Assembly: GCF_001458295.1 (NCBI RefSeq) | Contig: NZ_CYUD01000001.1 | Location: 518,880-582,879, forward strand | Reading direction: 5' to 3' | Origin: Ruegeria denitrificans | GTDB taxonomy: Bacteria; Pseudomonadota; Alphaproteobacteria; Rhodobacterales; Rhodobacteraceae | Length of the DNA: 64,000 bases | In this document: piece by piece, positions 27,165-38,208 of the stretch | Layout: every line of letters starts with the position of its first letter | How positions within the stretch are numbered: position 1 is the stretch's first letter | The notes under the pieces: model-generated | The model's input: only the letters and a program-made list of their open reading frames with translations | Told to the model about the DNA's origin: nothing | The model's database searches: none | Position numbers and translations under genes: made by a program

Positions 27165-29186
27165 ATGTCTGACCTCCGCAAAGTGAATATCGACGGGCAG
27201 GAAATCGAAGTCGATGGTGCGATGACCCTGATCCAGGCTTGCGAGCAAGCTGGGGTTGAGGTGCCGCGTTTCTGTTATCACGAGCGTTTGTCGATCGCTG
27301 GCAACTGCCGGATGTGCCTGGTTGAAGTTGTAGGTGGCCCACCTAAGCCTGCCGCATCTTGCGCGATGCAGGTCCGCGATCTGCGTCCGGGGCCGGAAGG
27401 ACAGCCACCTGAGGTCAAGACGAATTCACCCATGGTCAAAAAGGCCCGGGAAGGGGTGATGGAATTCCTGCTGATCAACCACCCGCTGGATTGCCCGATC
27501 TGTGATCAGGGCGGCGAGTGTGACCTGCAGGATCAGGCCATGGCCTATGGTCTGTCGGGCAGCCGGTTCAAGGAAGCCAAGCGCGCGGTGGACGATCTGG
27601 ATCTGGGGCCGCTGGTTGGCACAGCCATGACGCGCTGTATCAGCTGCACCCGTTGCGTGCGGTTCACGACCGAGGTCGCCGGGATCACTCAGATGGGTCA
27701 GACTGGACGGGGCGAGGATGCCGAGATCACCTCATATCTGAACCAAACGCTGGATTCGAACCTGCAGGGCAACATCATTGACCTGTGCCCGGTTGGGGCG
27801 CTGACCTCGAAACCTTACGCATTCACAGCCCGTCCGTGGGAATTGACCAAGACCGAGAGCATCGACGTCATGGATGCCTTGGGCTCGAACGTCCGCGTGG
27901 ACACCAAGGGGCGTGAAGTCATGCGCTTTCTGCCGCGAAACCATGATGGCGTGAACGAGGAATGGATAAGCGACAAGACCCGTTTCGTCTGGGACGGATT
28001 GCGCCGTCAGCGTTTGGACAGGCCATATGTCCGTGAAAACGGTAAACTGCGCCCAGCCTCTTGGCCCGAGGCACTGACCAAAGCGGCTCAAGCGCTGAAA
28101 GGTGCCAAGAAACCGGCAGGTATCGTGGGTGATCTGGCGCCAGTCGAAGCGGCCTTTGCGTTGAAACAATTGATCGAGGGGCAGGGTGGTGTCGTTGAAT
28201 GCCGCACGGATGGGGCCAAGTTGCCAGCAGGTAACCGTGGGGCCTATGCCGGGACTGCGGCGATTGAGGATATCGACACAGCCGAGCGCATTCTGCTGAT
28301 TGGTACCAACCCGCGTGAGGAAGCTCCGGTTTTGAACGCGCGTATCCGCAAGGCATGGGCGCACGGGGCCGAGGTTGCTCTGGTCGGCTCGGCGGTCGAT
28401 CTGACCTATGCGTATCACCACATGGGCGACGACCGCGCAGCACTGCAAAAAGTTGTCGACATGGGCGGCGATGATGAAATCAAGGGCAAGGCATCTCTGG
28501 TCATTATCGGTCAGGGTGCGCTGCAGGAAGCGGACGGCGCCGCTGTTTTGGCTGCTGCGCAAACCATTGCTGCCAATACCGAAAGTGGCCTGATCGTTTT
28601 GCACACGGCTGCCTCGCGAGTGGGTGCGCTGGATGTGGATGCGACCAACGAAGCGGGCATGGACGCGATCAGCGCAGCGGACGTGATCTATAACCTCGGC
28701 GCGGATGAGGTTGAGATCGGCGACGGTGCCTTTGTGATCTATCAAGGCAGCCATGGCGACCGGGGCGCACACCGCGCCGACGTGATCCTGCCGGGCGCGG
28801 CCTATACCGAAGAAAACGGGTTGTTTGTGAACACCGAAGGCCGCCCACAACTGGCCATGCGTGCCGGATTTGCCCCAGGTGAAGCCAAGGAAAACTGGGC
28901 CATTCTACGGGCCTTGTCGGCCGAGTTGGGCGCAACGCTGCCCTACGACTCGCTGGCGCAACTGCGCTCCGCGCTGATCGAGGCAGTGCCGCATCTGGCG
29001 CGCATCGACGAGGTGATCGAAAATGAAGCGCAAGCGGTAGAGGCGGGGCCGCTGGGCACAGCCACCTTCCGCAACGCGGTCAAGGACTTCTACCTGACCA
29101 ATCCGATCGCACGTGCCTCGCAACTGATGGCTGAGCTGTCAGCGCAGGCACAGGCACGCAAAGCCGGAAAGATCGCGGCAGAATGA
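27165..29186 (+). CDS. nuoG: NADH-quinone oxidoreductase subunit G
   Basis: The 75-kDa subunit carrying clusters N1b, N4 and N5. The N-terminal 2Fe-2S ligands are in [15 protein letters not shown] and ASCAMQV. The HxxxCxxCxxxxxC set for N5 is in [19 protein letters not shown], and N4 is bound by [10 protein letters not shown] with a distant [10 protein letters not shown]. The remainder is a molybdopterin-oxidoreductase-like domain without cofactor ligands. 673 residues, typical for alphaproteobacteria. Its last bases overlap the start of a small reading frame. Confidence 0.97.
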   Translation: MSDLRKVNIDGQEIEVDGAMTLIQACEQAGVEVPRFCYHERLSIAGNCRMCLVEVVGGPPKPAASCAMQVRDLRPGPEGQPPEVKTNSPMVKKAREGVMEFLLINHPLDCPICDQGGECDLQDQAMAYGLSGSRFKEAKRAVDDLDLGPLVGTAMTRCISCTRCVRFTTEVAGITQMGQTGRGEDAEITSYLNQTLDSNLQGNIIDLCPVGALTSKPYAFTARPWELTKTESIDVMDALGSNVRVDTKGREVMRFLPRNHDGVNEEWISDKTRFVWDGLRRQRLDRPYVRENGKLRPASWPEALTKAAQALKGAKKPAGIVGDLAPVEAAFALKQLIEGQGGVVECRTDGAKLPAGNRGAYAGTAAIEDIDTAERILLIGTNPREEAPVLNARIRKAWAHGAEVALVGSAVDLTYAYHHMGDDRAALQKVVDMGGDDEIKGKASLVIIGQGALQEADGAAVLAAAQTIAANTESGLIVLHTAASRVGALDVDATNEAGMDAISAADVIYNLGADEVEIGDGAFVIYQGSHGDRGAHRADVILPGAAYTEENGLFVNTEGRPQLAMRAGFAPGEAKENWAILRALSAELGATLPYDSLAQLRSALIEAVPHLARIDEVIENEAQAVEAGPLGTATFRNAVKDFYLTNPIARASQLMAELSAQAQARKAGKIAAE

Positions 29187-29389
29187 ACCAGACCAGTTTC
29201 ATATCGCCTTTGAGCGCCGACTCTTCGGCGGCCGTGAAAATGCGCGTGAGACGCAACAATAAGGGTGGCGAAAGTGCGGCGGATGCTGTTTACACCAACG
29301 CGCCGACCCAGACGCAGTTTGCGCAGGCAGATGGCCTTCGCAACACACGCGGAAAACGGAATACCCACGGTGTGAGGACCAATGGCTGA
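29183..29389 (+). CDS. Small reading frame filling the nuoG-nuoH gap
   Basis: 68 residues, starting with an ATGA overlap with the nuoG stop and ending eight bases inside nuoH, so it occupies exactly the only gap between these subunits. The product is polar and basic ([20 protein letters not shown]) with no membrane segment or motif. It could be a real small protein, a translational-coupling device, or a non-functional linker. Support is positional only. Confidence 0.4.
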   Translation: MNQTSFISPLSADSSAAVKMRVRRNNKGGESAADAVYTNAPTQTQFAQADGLRNTRGKRNTHGVRTNG

Positions 29390-30419
29390 TTTCTTTAACA
29401 CCCCAGGCGGAATAGCCATCATCATTCTGGCGCAAGTGCTTGCAGTCGTTGCCTTTGTGATGATCTCGCTGTTGTTCCTCGTCTATGGCGACCGCAAAAT
29501 CTGGGCGGCAGTTCAGATGCGCCGCGGCCCCAACGTGGTGGGCGTTTATGGCCTGCTGCAATCGGTGGCGGACGCGCTGAAATATGTGGTGAAAGAGGTG
29601 GTCATCCCCGCCGGGGCTGACCGCACGGTATTCATGCTGGCACCATTGACAAGCTTTGTGCTGGCGATGATCGCCTGGGCTGTGATCCCGTTCAACGACG
29701 GTTGGGTCTTGTCGGATATCAACGTCGCCATCCTGTACGTTTTCGCCGTATCCTCGTTGGAGGTTTATGGCGTGATTATGGGCGGTTGGGCGTCGAACTC
29801 AAAGTACCCTTTCCTTGGTTCACTGCGATCTGCGGCGCAGATGATTTCGTACGAAGTTTCCATCGGTCTGATCATCATTGGCGTCATTATCTCGACCGGT
29901 TCAATGAATTTCGGCGAAATTGTACACGCTCAGGATGGCCGCTTCGGCTTCTTCAGCTGGTACTGGTTGCCGCACTTCCCGATGGTCTTCCTGTTTTTCA
30001 TCTCGGCACTGGCGGAAACCAACCGCCCACCGTTCGATCTGCCCGAGGCGGAATCGGAACTGGTCGCTGGATATCAGGTCGAATACTCGGCCACGCCCTT
30101 CTTGCTATTCATGGCTGGTGAATACATCGCCATCTTCCTGATGTGCGCCCTGACCACGCTGCTGTTCTTTGGCGGCTGGCTATCACCGATCCCGGGCTTG
30201 CCGGACGGCGTACTGTGGATGGTCGCCAAGATGGCGTTCTTCTTCTTCCTCTTCGCAATGGTCAAAGCGATCACGCCGCGCTACCGCTATGACCAATTAA
30301 TGCGGCTGGGCTGGAAAGTGTTCCTGCCATTCTCTTTGGCTTGGGTAGTATTCGTCGCCTTTGCGGCAAAATTCGACTGGTTCTGGGGCGCGTTTGCCCG
30401 TTGGAGCGTAGGAGGCTGA
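29382..30419 (+). CDS. nuoH: NADH-quinone oxidoreductase subunit H
   Basis: Membrane subunit at the arm junction that completes the quinone chamber. 345 residues, eight hydrophobic helices. Signatures: [20 protein letters not shown] (cytoplasmic loop), [28 protein letters not shown] (the acidic loop facing the quinone channel). It is followed after one base by nuoI. Confidence 0.97.
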   Translation: MADFFNTPGGIAIIILAQVLAVVAFVMISLLFLVYGDRKIWAAVQMRRGPNVVGVYGLLQSVADALKYVVKEVVIPAGADRTVFMLAPLTSFVLAMIAWAVIPFNDGWVLSDINVAILYVFAVSSLEVYGVIMGGWASNSKYPFLGSLRSAAQMISYEVSIGLIIIGVIISTGSMNFGEIVHAQDGRFGFFSWYWLPHFPMVFLFFISALAETNRPPFDLPEAESELVAGYQVEYSATPFLLFMAGEYIAIFLMCALTTLLFFGGWLSPIPGLPDGVLWMVAKMAFFFFLFAMVKAITPRYRYDQLMRLGWKVFLPFSLAWVVFVAFAAKFDWFWGAFARWSVGG

Positions 30420-30420
30420 T

Positions 30421-30915
30421 ATGACCCAAATCGACTACACTCGCGCTGCCAAGTACTTTTTACTGCAGGACTTCTGGGTCGGTATGAAGCTGGGGTTGAA
30501 GTATTTCTTCTCTCCCAAGGCCACCTTGAACTATCCGCACGAGAAGGGTCCACTTTCCCCGCGGTTCCGCGGTGAACACGCACTGCGCCGCTATCCGAAC
30601 GGCGAAGAACGCTGCATCGCCTGCAAACTGTGCGAGGCCATCTGCCCGGCACAAGCGATCACTATCGACGCCGAACCGCGCGAAGACGGCAGCCGCCGCA
30701 CCACCCGGTACGACATCGACATGACCAAGTGCATCTATTGCGGTTTCTGCCAAGAGGCTTGCCCGGTTGATGCAATCGTCGAAGGCCCGAATTTCGAGTT
30801 CGCCACAGAAACCCGCGAAGAACTGTTCTACGACAAGCAAAAGCTGCTGAACAACGGTGAACGCTGGGAAGCCGAGATCGCCCGCAACTTGGAAATGGAC
30901 GCACCGTACAGATGA
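30421..30915 (+). CDS. nuoI: NADH-quinone oxidoreductase subunit I
   Basis: The 23-kDa ferredoxin-like subunit with clusters N6a and N6b, bound by [12 protein letters not shown] and [12 protein letters not shown]. 164 residues, with an N-terminal amphipathic segment that lies on the membrane. The stop overlaps the next gene (ATGA), which is not a complex I subunit. Confidence 0.97.
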   Translation: MTQIDYTRAAKYFLLQDFWVGMKLGLKYFFSPKATLNYPHEKGPLSPRFRGEHALRRYPNGEERCIACKLCEAICPAQAITIDAEPREDGSRRTTRYDIDMTKCIYCGFCQEACPVDAIVEGPNFEFATETREELFYDKQKLLNNGERWEAEIARNLEMDAPYR

Positions 30916-31322
30916 GCGATACTCCCAAGAACCCATTTGAGCAGATGCTCCAACAGGCACAGGAGATGGCCAAGGCGATGAACCCGGGGCTCGAAAATTT
31001 CTCGCCCAAAGGGTTCGAAGCGCTGTGGCCGACCATGCCCAAAGAGGTCATGGAGATGATGTTCGGCAACACCGTCAACAAGGACGGTCTTGATGCCAAA
31101 ACCCGCCTGCTGCTGACGCTGGCTGGGCTGACCTGTCAGGGCGCGCAGGCGGATGCGGCCGTAAGGCAGACCGTGCGCCATGCACTGGAGGCGGGCGCAA
31201 GGAAACAAGAGATCGTGGAAACGATCGGTCAGATGTCGGTCTTTGCCGGCATCCCGGCCATGACTCGCGCGCTGGATCTGGCGCAAGAGGTCATGGGCGA
31301 CAACGAGGATGAGGATCAATGA
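30912..31322 (+). CDS. Carboxymuconolactone decarboxylase-like protein in the nuo operon
   Basis: 136 residues, helical, with the CMD-type core [22 protein letters not shown] followed by [32 protein letters not shown]. The related AhpD peroxidase reductants need a CxxC pair; here there is a single Cys, so thiol-disulfide chemistry of that kind is unlikely. The gene overlaps nuoI and nuoJ by four bases each (ATGA on both sides), so it is translated in lock-step with the complex. Its role there is unknown. Confidence 0.82.
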   Translation: MSDTPKNPFEQMLQQAQEMAKAMNPGLENFSPKGFEALWPTMPKEVMEMMFGNTVNKDGLDAKTRLLLTLAGLTCQGAQADAAVRQTVRHALEAGARKQEIVETIGQMSVFAGIPAMTRALDLAQEVMGDNEDEDQ

Positions 31323-31921
31323 CCGTCTTTGCCTTCTACCTGTTTGCCATCAGCGCCATCACCGGTGGGCTGTTCACGGTGATCAGCCGCCAGCCGGTGC
31401 ACTCGGTGCTGTGGCTGATCCTGTCCTTCCTGTCCGCGGCGGGGCTGTTCGTGCTGCTGGGGGCCGAATTTGTGGCAATGCTGCTGATCATCGTCTATGT
31501 CGGCGCGGTCGCAGTGCTGTTTCTCTTCGTTGTGATGATGCTTGATGTGGACTTTGCCGAGCTCAAGGCCGAGATGGCGCGCTATATGCCGCTGGCCTTG
31601 CTGATCGGTCTGGTCATCCTAATGCAGTTTGTCATGGCCTTTGGGGCTTGGGACAGCGCGCAAGGCGTTGAGGCCAATCTGGCCCAGCCGGTTCCAACAG
31701 ACCGCCACAATACCGAGGCGCTGGGCGTCATCCTTTATGATCAATACTTCCTTCTGTTCCAACTGGCGGGCCTGATCCTGTTGGTGGCTATGATCGGCGC
31801 CATCGTGCTGACCCTGCGCCATCGCAAGGACATCAAGCGTCAGGACATCGTCGGCCAGATGATGCGCGACCCGGCCAAGGCGATGGAGTTGAAGGACGTG
31901 AAACCGGGGCAGGGACTTTGA
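31319..31921 (+). CDS. nuoJ: NADH-quinone oxidoreductase subunit J
   Basis: Membrane subunit of 200 residues with five hydrophobic helices. It carries the pi-bulge helix region [28 protein letters not shown] that is central to the proton-coupling rearrangements of complex I. ATGA overlap with the CMD-like gene. Confidence 0.95.
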   Translation: MTVFAFYLFAISAITGGLFTVISRQPVHSVLWLILSFLSAAGLFVLLGAEFVAMLLIIVYVGAVAVLFLFVVMMLDVDFAELKAEMARYMPLALLIGLVILMQFVMAFGAWDSAQGVEANLAQPVPTDRHNTEALGVILYDQYFLLFQLAGLILLVAMIGAIVLTLRHRKDIKRQDIVGQMMRDPAKAMELKDVKPGQGL

Positions 31922-31925
31922 GACG

Positions 31926-32231
31926 ATGATCGGACTTGAACACTATCTTACGGTCGCGGCGACGCTGTTCGTCATCGGCATCTTCGGTCTCTTCCTGAAC
32001 CGCAAGAACGTCATCATTCTGCTGATGAGCATCGAACTGATGCTGCTGGCGGTGAATATCAACCTCGTGGCGTTTTCCAGTTTTCTCGGCGATCTGGTCG
32101 GGCAGGTGTTTACGCTGTTCGTGCTGACCGTTGCGGCGGCCGAGGCGGCGATTGGGCTGGCCATTCTGGTCTGCTTCTTCCGCAACCGCGGCACCATCGC
32201 GGTTGAAGACGTCAATATGATGAAGGGGTAA
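31926..32231 (+). CDS. nuoK: NADH-quinone oxidoreductase subunit K
   Basis: 101 residues, three transmembrane helices, with the membrane-embedded Glu residues of the proton path in [12 protein letters not shown] and [12 protein letters not shown]. It lies four bases after nuoJ. Confidence 0.96.
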   Translation: MIGLEHYLTVAATLFVIGIFGLFLNRKNVIILLMSIELMLLAVNINLVAFSSFLGDLVGQVFTLFVLTVAAAEAAIGLAILVCFFRNRGTIAVEDVNMMKG

Positions 32232-32237
32232 GAGAAT

Positions 32238-34388
32238 ATGGAAACCACCATCCTCTTTGCCCCGCTGGTGGGCGCGCTGCTCTGCGGGTTCGGCTGGAGA
32301 TTCATTGGCGAGAAGGCCGCAATGTGGACCGCCACGGGCCTGTTGTTTCTGGCCTGTCTACTATCGTGGATCGTGTTCTTCACCTTTGACGGGGTGACCC
32401 AGCAGGTCGAGATCATGCGCTGGATCGAGAGCGGGTCGCTGTCGACAAGTTGGGCCGTGCGTCTGGACCGTCTGACCGCGATCATGCTGATTGTGGTGAC
32501 GACCGTTTCGGCGCTCGTGCATCTTTATTCCTTCGGCTACATGGCTCACGATCCGCAGTGGCGCGAAGGCGAGAGCTATAAGCCGCGCTTCTTTGCTTAT
32601 TTGTCCTTCTTTACCTTCGCCATGCTGATGCTGGTGACGGCGGACAATCTGGTTCAGATGTTCTTTGGTTGGGAAGGCGTGGGCGTCGCATCTTACCTGC
32701 TGATTGGGTTCTATTACCGCAAGCCATCGGCGAATGCGGCGGCGATGAAGGCTTTCATTGTTAACCGAGTGGGTGATTTTGGCTTTGCGCTGGGAATCTT
32801 TGCGCTGTTCTTCCTGACCGACAGCATCAATTTTTCGGACATTTTCGCATCAGCCCCCGAGCTTGCAGAAACGCAGCTGCACTTCCTGTGGGGGGAATGG
32901 ACAGCAATCGAGGTGATCTGTGTCCTGCTGTTCATCGGTGCGATGGGTAAGTCGGCGCAGTTGATCCTGCACACCTGGTTGCCGGACGCGATGGAAGGCC
33001 CGACACCCGTTTCGGCGCTGATCCACGCCGCGACGATGGTGACGGCAGGTGTCTTCCTGGTTTGCCGCATGTCGCCGTTGATGGAATTCGCGCCGGGTGC
33101 GACCGGGTTCATCACCGTGCTGGGTGCCTCAACCGCGTTCTTTGCCGCGACCGTGGGTCTGGTTCAGACCGACATCAAGCGCGTCATCGCCTATTCGACC
33201 TGTTCGCAGTTGGGCTACATGTTCGTGGCTGCTGGTGTGGGCATGTATTCGGCGGCGATGTTCCATCTGTTCACGCACGCTTTCTTCAAAGCGCTGCTGT
33301 TCCTTGGGGCCGGCTCGGTGATCAACGCTATGCATCACGAGCAGGAGATGACCGAATATGGCGGCCTGCGGAAGAAAATCCCCTATACTTTCTGGGCGAT
33401 GATGATTGGCACGCTGGCCATCACCGGCGTTGGCATTCCGCTGACAACCATCGGTTTTGCCGGGTTCCTGTCGAAGGACGCTATTATCGAGAGCGCTTAT
33501 GCCGGCGGTTCAGCCTATGGCTTCTGGCTGCTGGTAATCGCGGCTGCATTCACCTCGTTCTACAGTTGGCGTCTGATTTTCCTGACGTTCTACGGCAAAC
33601 CGCGCGGTGATCAGCATACACATGACCACGCGCATGAAAGCCCGGTGACCATGTTGGTACCTTTAGGTGTGTTGTCCTTGGGCGCGGTCTTTGCCGGGAT
33701 GATTTGGTACGGCAACTTCTTTGGCCATGCCGACAAGGTTGGCAAATTCTACGGCATCCCGGTGGCTGAGGCCTCGGAGCACGCCGAGGCGGGCGAACAC
33801 GGTACTGCGGATACAGCTCATGCTGATGAAGGCCACGCCGAAGACGCTCAGGCGGATGAAAACAATGCTGAGGATGGCCACGGCGAGAAGGACGCGGATG
33901 GTGGGGATCATCATTATGTCTTCGCGGGTGAGCCGGGCGAGGGCGCAATCTATATCGCGCCGGACAACCACACTCTGGACGATGCGCATGCCGCCCCGAA
34001 ATGGGTCAAGGTCTCGCCCTTTGTTGCGATGTTGCTGGGGTTCGTGGTCGCCTACTGGTTCTATATCGTGAACCCGTCCCTGCCAGGACGTTTGGCACAG
34101 AACCAGCGGCCGCTTTACCTGTTCCTGCTGAACAAGTGGTACTTCGATGAAATCTACGATGCGATCTTCGTCAAACCCACCATCGCGCTTGGCCGGTTCC
34201 TGTGGAAACGCGGCGATGGCAACACTATAGACGGCTTCCTGAACGGGGTTTCGATGGGCGTCATTCCCTTCTTTACCCGCCTCGCGGGCAAAGCGCAGAC
34301 GGGCTACATCTTTACTTACGCCTTCTGGATGGTTCTGGGTATCGCGGCCCTGGTCACCTGGATGTCGATCGGCGGAGGCGCACACTAA
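32238..34388 (+). CDS. nuoL: NADH-quinone oxidoreductase subunit L, with a His/acid-rich insert
   Basis: The distal antiporter-like proton-pumping subunit, 716 residues (E. coli about 613). Signatures: [19 protein letters not shown] (helix 5 Glu), [31 protein letters not shown] (helix 7 Lys and helix 8 His) and the long C-terminal lateral helix region. The extra length is a hydrophilic insert of about 130 residues (roughly 455-590) with a stretch at 513-561 very rich in His, Asp and Glu (for example [16 protein letters not shown]). It looks metal-binding or simply disordered. Confidence 0.96.
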   Translation: METTILFAPLVGALLCGFGWRFIGEKAAMWTATGLLFLACLLSWIVFFTFDGVTQQVEIMRWIESGSLSTSWAVRLDRLTAIMLIVVTTVSALVHLYSFGYMAHDPQWREGESYKPRFFAYLSFFTFAMLMLVTADNLVQMFFGWEGVGVASYLLIGFYYRKPSANAAAMKAFIVNRVGDFGFALGIFALFFLTDSINFSDIFASAPELAETQLHFLWGEWTAIEVICVLLFIGAMGKSAQLILHTWLPDAMEGPTPVSALIHAATMVTAGVFLVCRMSPLMEFAPGATGFITVLGASTAFFAATVGLVQTDIKRVIAYSTCSQLGYMFVAAGVGMYSAAMFHLFTHAFFKALLFLGAGSVINAMHHEQEMTEYGGLRKKIPYTFWAMMIGTLAITGVGIPLTTIGFAGFLSKDAIIESAYAGGSAYGFWLLVIAAAFTSFYSWRLIFLTFYGKPRGDQHTHDHAHESPVTMLVPLGVLSLGAVFAGMIWYGNFFGHADKVGKFYGIPVAEASEHAEAGEHGTADTAHADEGHAEDAQADENNAEDGHGEKDADGGDHHYVFAGEPGEGAIYIAPDNHTLDDAHAAPKWVKVSPFVAMLLGFVVAYWFYIVNPSLPGRLAQNQRPLYLFLLNKWYFDEIYDAIFVKPTIALGRFLWKRGDGNTIDGFLNGVSMGVIPFFTRLAGKAQTGYIFTYAFWMVLGIAALVTWMSIGGGAH

Positions 34389-35935
34389 TGGATAATGTTA
34401 TCCTTTCGATCGTCACCTTTATCCCCGCTGTCGCGGCAGGCATTCTGGCCTTGTTCCTGCATGGCGAGGACGCGGCAGCGCAGCGCAACGCCAAATGGGT
34501 GGCGCTGGTGGCGACCACGGCAACATTCCTTGTCTCGATCGGAATCTATACGGGCTTTGATCCGTCCAATACCGGTTTTCAGATGGTGGAAGAGGCCGAG
34601 TGGCTGCTGGGTCTGAAATACAAGATGGGTGTGGACGGGATCAGCGTTCTGTTCGTGCTGCTGACCACGTTCATTATGCCGCTGACCATTCTGGCCAGCT
34701 GGAATGTGACCAACCGCGTCAAAGAATACATGATCGCCTTCCTGCTGTTGGAAACGCTTATGCTGGGCGTATTTATGGCGCTGGATCTGGTGCTGTTCTA
34801 CCTGTTCTTCGAAGCGGGCCTGATCCCGATGTTCCTGATCATCGGCATCTGGGGCGGGGCGAACCGGATTTATGCGAGCTTTAAGTTCTTCCTCTATACC
34901 TTCCTCGGCTCGGTGCTGATGCTGGTGGCGATGGTTGCTATGTATGCGGATGCGGGCACCACCGATATCGAGGTGTTGATGGGGCATCATTTCTCATCCG
35001 AGGGGTTCAGCGTGCTGGGCGTCTACATTGTCGGCGGCATGCAGACGTTGATGTTCCTGGCGTTCTTCGCCTCGTTCGCGGTGAAAATGCCGATGTGGCC
35101 GGTGCACACCTGGTTGCCGGATGCACACGTGCAGGCGCCGACCGCGGGCTCGGTCGTGCTGGCGGCAATCCTGCTTAAGATGGGTGGTTACGGCTTCCTG
35201 CGGTTCAGCTTGCCAATGTTCCCGGTGGGCTCGGCAGTGATGACCGATCTGGTGCTCTGGATGTCGGCTATTGCCGTAGTCTACACCTCGCTGGTGGCGC
35301 TGGTGCAGGAAGATATGAAAAAGCTGATCGCTTATTCTTCGGTCGCGCATATGGGCTTTGTGACCATGGGCATCTTTGCGGCGAACCAGCAGGGCATTGA
35401 CGGCGCGATCTTCCAGATGCTCAGCCACGGGTTTATCTCAGCCGCGCTCTTTCTGTGTGTTGGCGTGATCTATGACCGTATGCACACGCGTGACATCGAC
35501 GCCTATGGAGGTCTGGTAATCCGGATGCCTGCCTATGCGTTGGTCTTCATGCTGTTCACTATGGCGAATGTCGGCCTGCCGGGAACATCTGGGTTTATTG
35601 GCGAATTCTTGACCCTGATGGGTGCGTTCCAGGTTAACACCTGGGTGACCGCTGTGGCTGCATCCGGTGTGATCTTCTCGGCAGCTTATGCGCTATGGCT
35701 GTATCGTCGGGTGGTGTTTGGCGATCTGATCAAGGAAAGCCTCAAGGCGATGACGGATATGAGCTCGCGTGAGCGGTTGATATTCGCACCGCTGATCGTG
35801 ATGACCATCCTGCTGGGTGTTTACCCGTCGCTGGTGACCGATGTGATCGGCAATTCGACTGCCGCGCTGATTTCGAACTATGACTCGGCTCTGGCCGCGG
35901 TTGAGGCCGCGACCCAGACGGCCGCCTCGCATTAA
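34388..35935 (+). CDS. nuoM: NADH-quinone oxidoreductase subunit M
   Basis: Antiporter-like proton-pumping subunit, 515 residues. The start at ATG 34388 overlaps the nuoL stop (TAATG); an upstream in-frame reading inside nuoL is not family-like. Signatures: [20 protein letters not shown] with the conserved Glu, [25 protein letters not shown], and [19 protein letters not shown]. Confidence 0.96.
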   Translation: MDNVILSIVTFIPAVAAGILALFLHGEDAAAQRNAKWVALVATTATFLVSIGIYTGFDPSNTGFQMVEEAEWLLGLKYKMGVDGISVLFVLLTTFIMPLTILASWNVTNRVKEYMIAFLLLETLMLGVFMALDLVLFYLFFEAGLIPMFLIIGIWGGANRIYASFKFFLYTFLGSVLMLVAMVAMYADAGTTDIEVLMGHHFSSEGFSVLGVYIVGGMQTLMFLAFFASFAVKMPMWPVHTWLPDAHVQAPTAGSVVLAAILLKMGGYGFLRFSLPMFPVGSAVMTDLVLWMSAIAVVYTSLVALVQEDMKKLIAYSSVAHMGFVTMGIFAANQQGIDGAIFQMLSHGFISAALFLCVGVIYDRMHTRDIDAYGGLVIRMPAYALVFMLFTMANVGLPGTSGFIGEFLTLMGAFQVNTWVTAVAASGVIFSAAYALWLYRRVVFGDLIKESLKAMTDMSSRERLIFAPLIVMTILLGVYPSLVTDVIGNSTAALISNYDSALAAVEAATQTAASH

Positions 35936-35950
35936 GGGAGCTTTGGAGAC

Positions 35951-37393
35951 ATGATCCAGGCTGATCTGACTATAATCCTGCCGGAAATCATTCTGGCCGT
36001 GTATGCGATGGCCGCTTTGATCGGGGCCGTCTACACGACGAAAGACGCGCTGGCGCCAATTCTGGTGTGGGCGACTGCGGGGCTGATGGTGCTGCTGTCC
36101 TTCTGGATTGCCACCAATGGCGACGGAACCAACGTGGCGTTCAACGGCATGTTTATCGACGACGGGTTCTCGCGCTTTGCCAAGATCGCCATCCTGCTGT
36201 CTGCAGCTGCCGTTTTGGTGATGAGCCAGGAATATATGGCCCGTCGCGATCTGTTGCGGTTCGAATATCCACTGTTGGTGGCCTTGGCTGCCGTGGGTAT
36301 GATGATGATGGTCAGCGCAGGCGACCTGATGTCCCTGTATATGGGGTTGGAACTGCAATCGCTGTCTCTCTACGTCGTGGCCGCGCTGCGCCGTGACAGT
36401 GCCAAATCCACAGAGGCGGGTCTGAAGTACTTCGTGCTTGGCGCGCTCAGTTCGGGCCTGCTGCTGTATGGCGCGTCGCTGGTTTATGGCTTTACCGGCA
36501 CCACGCTATTCTCGGGCATCATCCAGACGGTTCATCACGATGATATCTCGGTTGGGCTGCTGTTTGGTCTGATCTTCCTGATCTCTGGTCTTGCCTTCAA
36601 GGTTTCCGCCGTGCCGTTCCATATGTGGACACCGGACGTGTACGAAGGCTCGCCCACGCCCATCACGGCCTTCTTTGCCACCGCGCCGAAAGTTGCAGCG
36701 ATGGCGCTGTTTGCCCGACTGATGCACGACGCCTTTGGCGGTGTAGTCAAGGACTGGCAACAGGTGATCGTGCTGCTCTCGGTCCTGTCGATGTTGCTGG
36801 GTGCGGTTGCCGCGATTGGTCAGCGCAACATCAAACGGCTGATGGCGTTTTCGTCTATTGCTCATATGGGCTATGCGCTGATCGGCCTAGCGGCGGGTAC
36901 GGAATTGGGCATCAAGGCGATGCTGATGTATCTGGCCATCTATGTGACCATGAATATCGGTACCTTTGCCTTCATCCTGATGATGGAGCGTGATGGCAAA
37001 CCCGTCACCGATATTGATGCGCTGCGCCAGTTTTCCAAACGCGATCCGGGCAAGGCCTTGGCGGTTCTGATCCTGATGTTCAGCCTCGCCGGCGTTCCGC
37101 CCATGCTTGGCTTTTTCGCCAAGTTCGGCGTCTGGCAGGCGGGTATTGGCGCGGGTCTGACCGGGTTGGTGATCGTATCGGCCATCGCCTCGGTAATCGG
37201 TGCGTTCTATTATCTGCGGATCGTGTTTTACATGTATTTCGGGGACGAAAACGAGGACCCGATCGAAACTCATTCAACACCGGTTCTGTGGGTCGCACTA
37301 ATGGGGTCGGCGGCGCTAATGCTGGTTGGCGTTTTCTATCAGTTCGGTATCGAGGGCGCGGCTGCTGCTGCGGCAGCGACGCTTGTCAACTGA
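35951..37393 (+). CDS. nuoN: NADH-quinone oxidoreductase subunit N
   Basis: Third antiporter-like subunit, 480 residues. Signatures: [17 protein letters not shown] (helix 5 Glu), [24 protein letters not shown] and [20 protein letters not shown]. It is the last nuo gene, followed after 24 bases by a terminator. Confidence 0.96.
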   Translation: MIQADLTIILPEIILAVYAMAALIGAVYTTKDALAPILVWATAGLMVLLSFWIATNGDGTNVAFNGMFIDDGFSRFAKIAILLSAAAVLVMSQEYMARRDLLRFEYPLLVALAAVGMMMMVSAGDLMSLYMGLELQSLSLYVVAALRRDSAKSTEAGLKYFVLGALSSGLLLYGASLVYGFTGTTLFSGIIQTVHHDDISVGLLFGLIFLISGLAFKVSAVPFHMWTPDVYEGSPTPITAFFATAPKVAAMALFARLMHDAFGGVVKDWQQVIVLLSVLSMLLGAVAAIGQRNIKRLMAFSSIAHMGYALIGLAAGTELGIKAMLMYLAIYVTMNIGTFAFILMMERDGKPVTDIDALRQFSKRDPGKALAVLILMFSLAGVPPMLGFFAKFGVWQAGIGAGLTGLVIVSAIASVIGAFYYLRIVFYMYFGDENEDPIETHSTPVLWVALMGSAALMLVGVFYQFGIEGAAAAAAATLVN

Positions 37394-37417
37394 CGTGCTT
37401 AACATCCAATTACAGGG

Positions 37418-37444
37418 GGCTCGGTCAGCAGACCGGGCCTTTTT
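37418..37444 (+). terminator. Rho-independent terminator of the nuo operon
   Basis: GGCTCGGTC (37418-37426) pairs with GACCGGGCC (37431-37439), nine pairs including one G-U, loop AGCA, followed by five T residues (37440-37444). It lies only three bases before the birA start codon, so birA needs read-through or a promoter inside nuoN. Confidence 0.85.
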
Positions 37445-37447
37445 GAC

Positions 37448-38197
37448 ATGACCGATTGGCCACATGGATATGGCCTGCACATCGTGCAGGAAGTCGATAG
37501 CACGTTGAACGAGGCCGCCCGGCTTGCTCCCACGGCGCCTGGTCCGGTCTGGATCATGGCGCATCACCAGACGGCCGCGCGGGGACGGCGGGGCCGTGTC
37601 TGGGCCAACCCTAAAGGCAACTTGGCGGCAACCCTGTTGATGCGACCGCAGGGTAATCCGGAACAGGCGGCACTGCGCAGCTTTGTGGCGGCGTTGGCGT
37701 TGTTTGATGCTTGCGTTGCGGTCACCGGGCGCGCGGACGGGTTGTCACTGAAATGGCCCAATGACGTGCTGCTGAACGGAGGCAAGCTGGCGGGTATCCT
37801 GTTGGAAAGCACCGGGAAGGGCGGGGGCGTATCACATCTGGCGATTGGCATAGGTGTAAACCTTTCCGAGGCACCCCCTGCCTACGCGGTAGAGCAAAGC
37901 GCGGTGCGGCCGGTCTCGCTGTTGTCGGAAACTGGTGCCGCTGTGTTGCCCGAGGATTTTCTGACCGAATTGGCCGCCGCCTATGCGCGATATGAAACTC
38001 AGTTCGTGACTTACGGGTTCGAGCCGATCCGAACTGCTTGGCTGTCCCGCGCCGCCCGTTTGGGCGAGGTGATCACCGCCCGCACCTCTACGTCCGAGAC
38101 GGTGGGAACCTTTGAAACCGTGGACTCGAACGGCAACCTTGTCCTAAAGACCGCCAAGGGCCGCGTCAGTATCCCTGCGGCGGATGTGTTTTTCTGA
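37448..38197 (+). CDS. birA: Biotin--protein ligase
   Basis: Joins biotin to the BCCP lysine of carboxylases, including MccA encoded at 15216. 249 residues. No N-terminal helix-turn-helix is present, so it is the non-repressor type. Signatures: EVDSTLNEA, TAARGRRGRVWANPKGNL (biotin/AMP loop), LKWPNDVLLNGGKLAGILLES. It lies immediately after the nuo terminator and is followed by coaX and rnj; the three are closely spaced. Confidence 0.94.
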   Translation: MTDWPHGYGLHIVQEVDSTLNEAARLAPTAPGPVWIMAHHQTAARGRRGRVWANPKGNLAATLLMRPQGNPEQAALRSFVAALALFDACVAVTGRADGLSLKWPNDVLLNGGKLAGILLESTGKGGGVSHLAIGIGVNLSEAPPAYAVEQSAVRPVSLLSETGAAVLPEDFLTELAAAYARYETQFVTYGFEPIRTAWLSRAARLGEVITARTSTSETVGTFETVDSNGNLVLKTAKGRVSIPAADVFF

Positions 38198-38208
38198 AGG
38201 GGGCTCAG

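Noticed and set aside
27732..28850. 372-codon minus-strand frame opposite nuoG
   Set aside because: Mirror of nuoG; same reasons.
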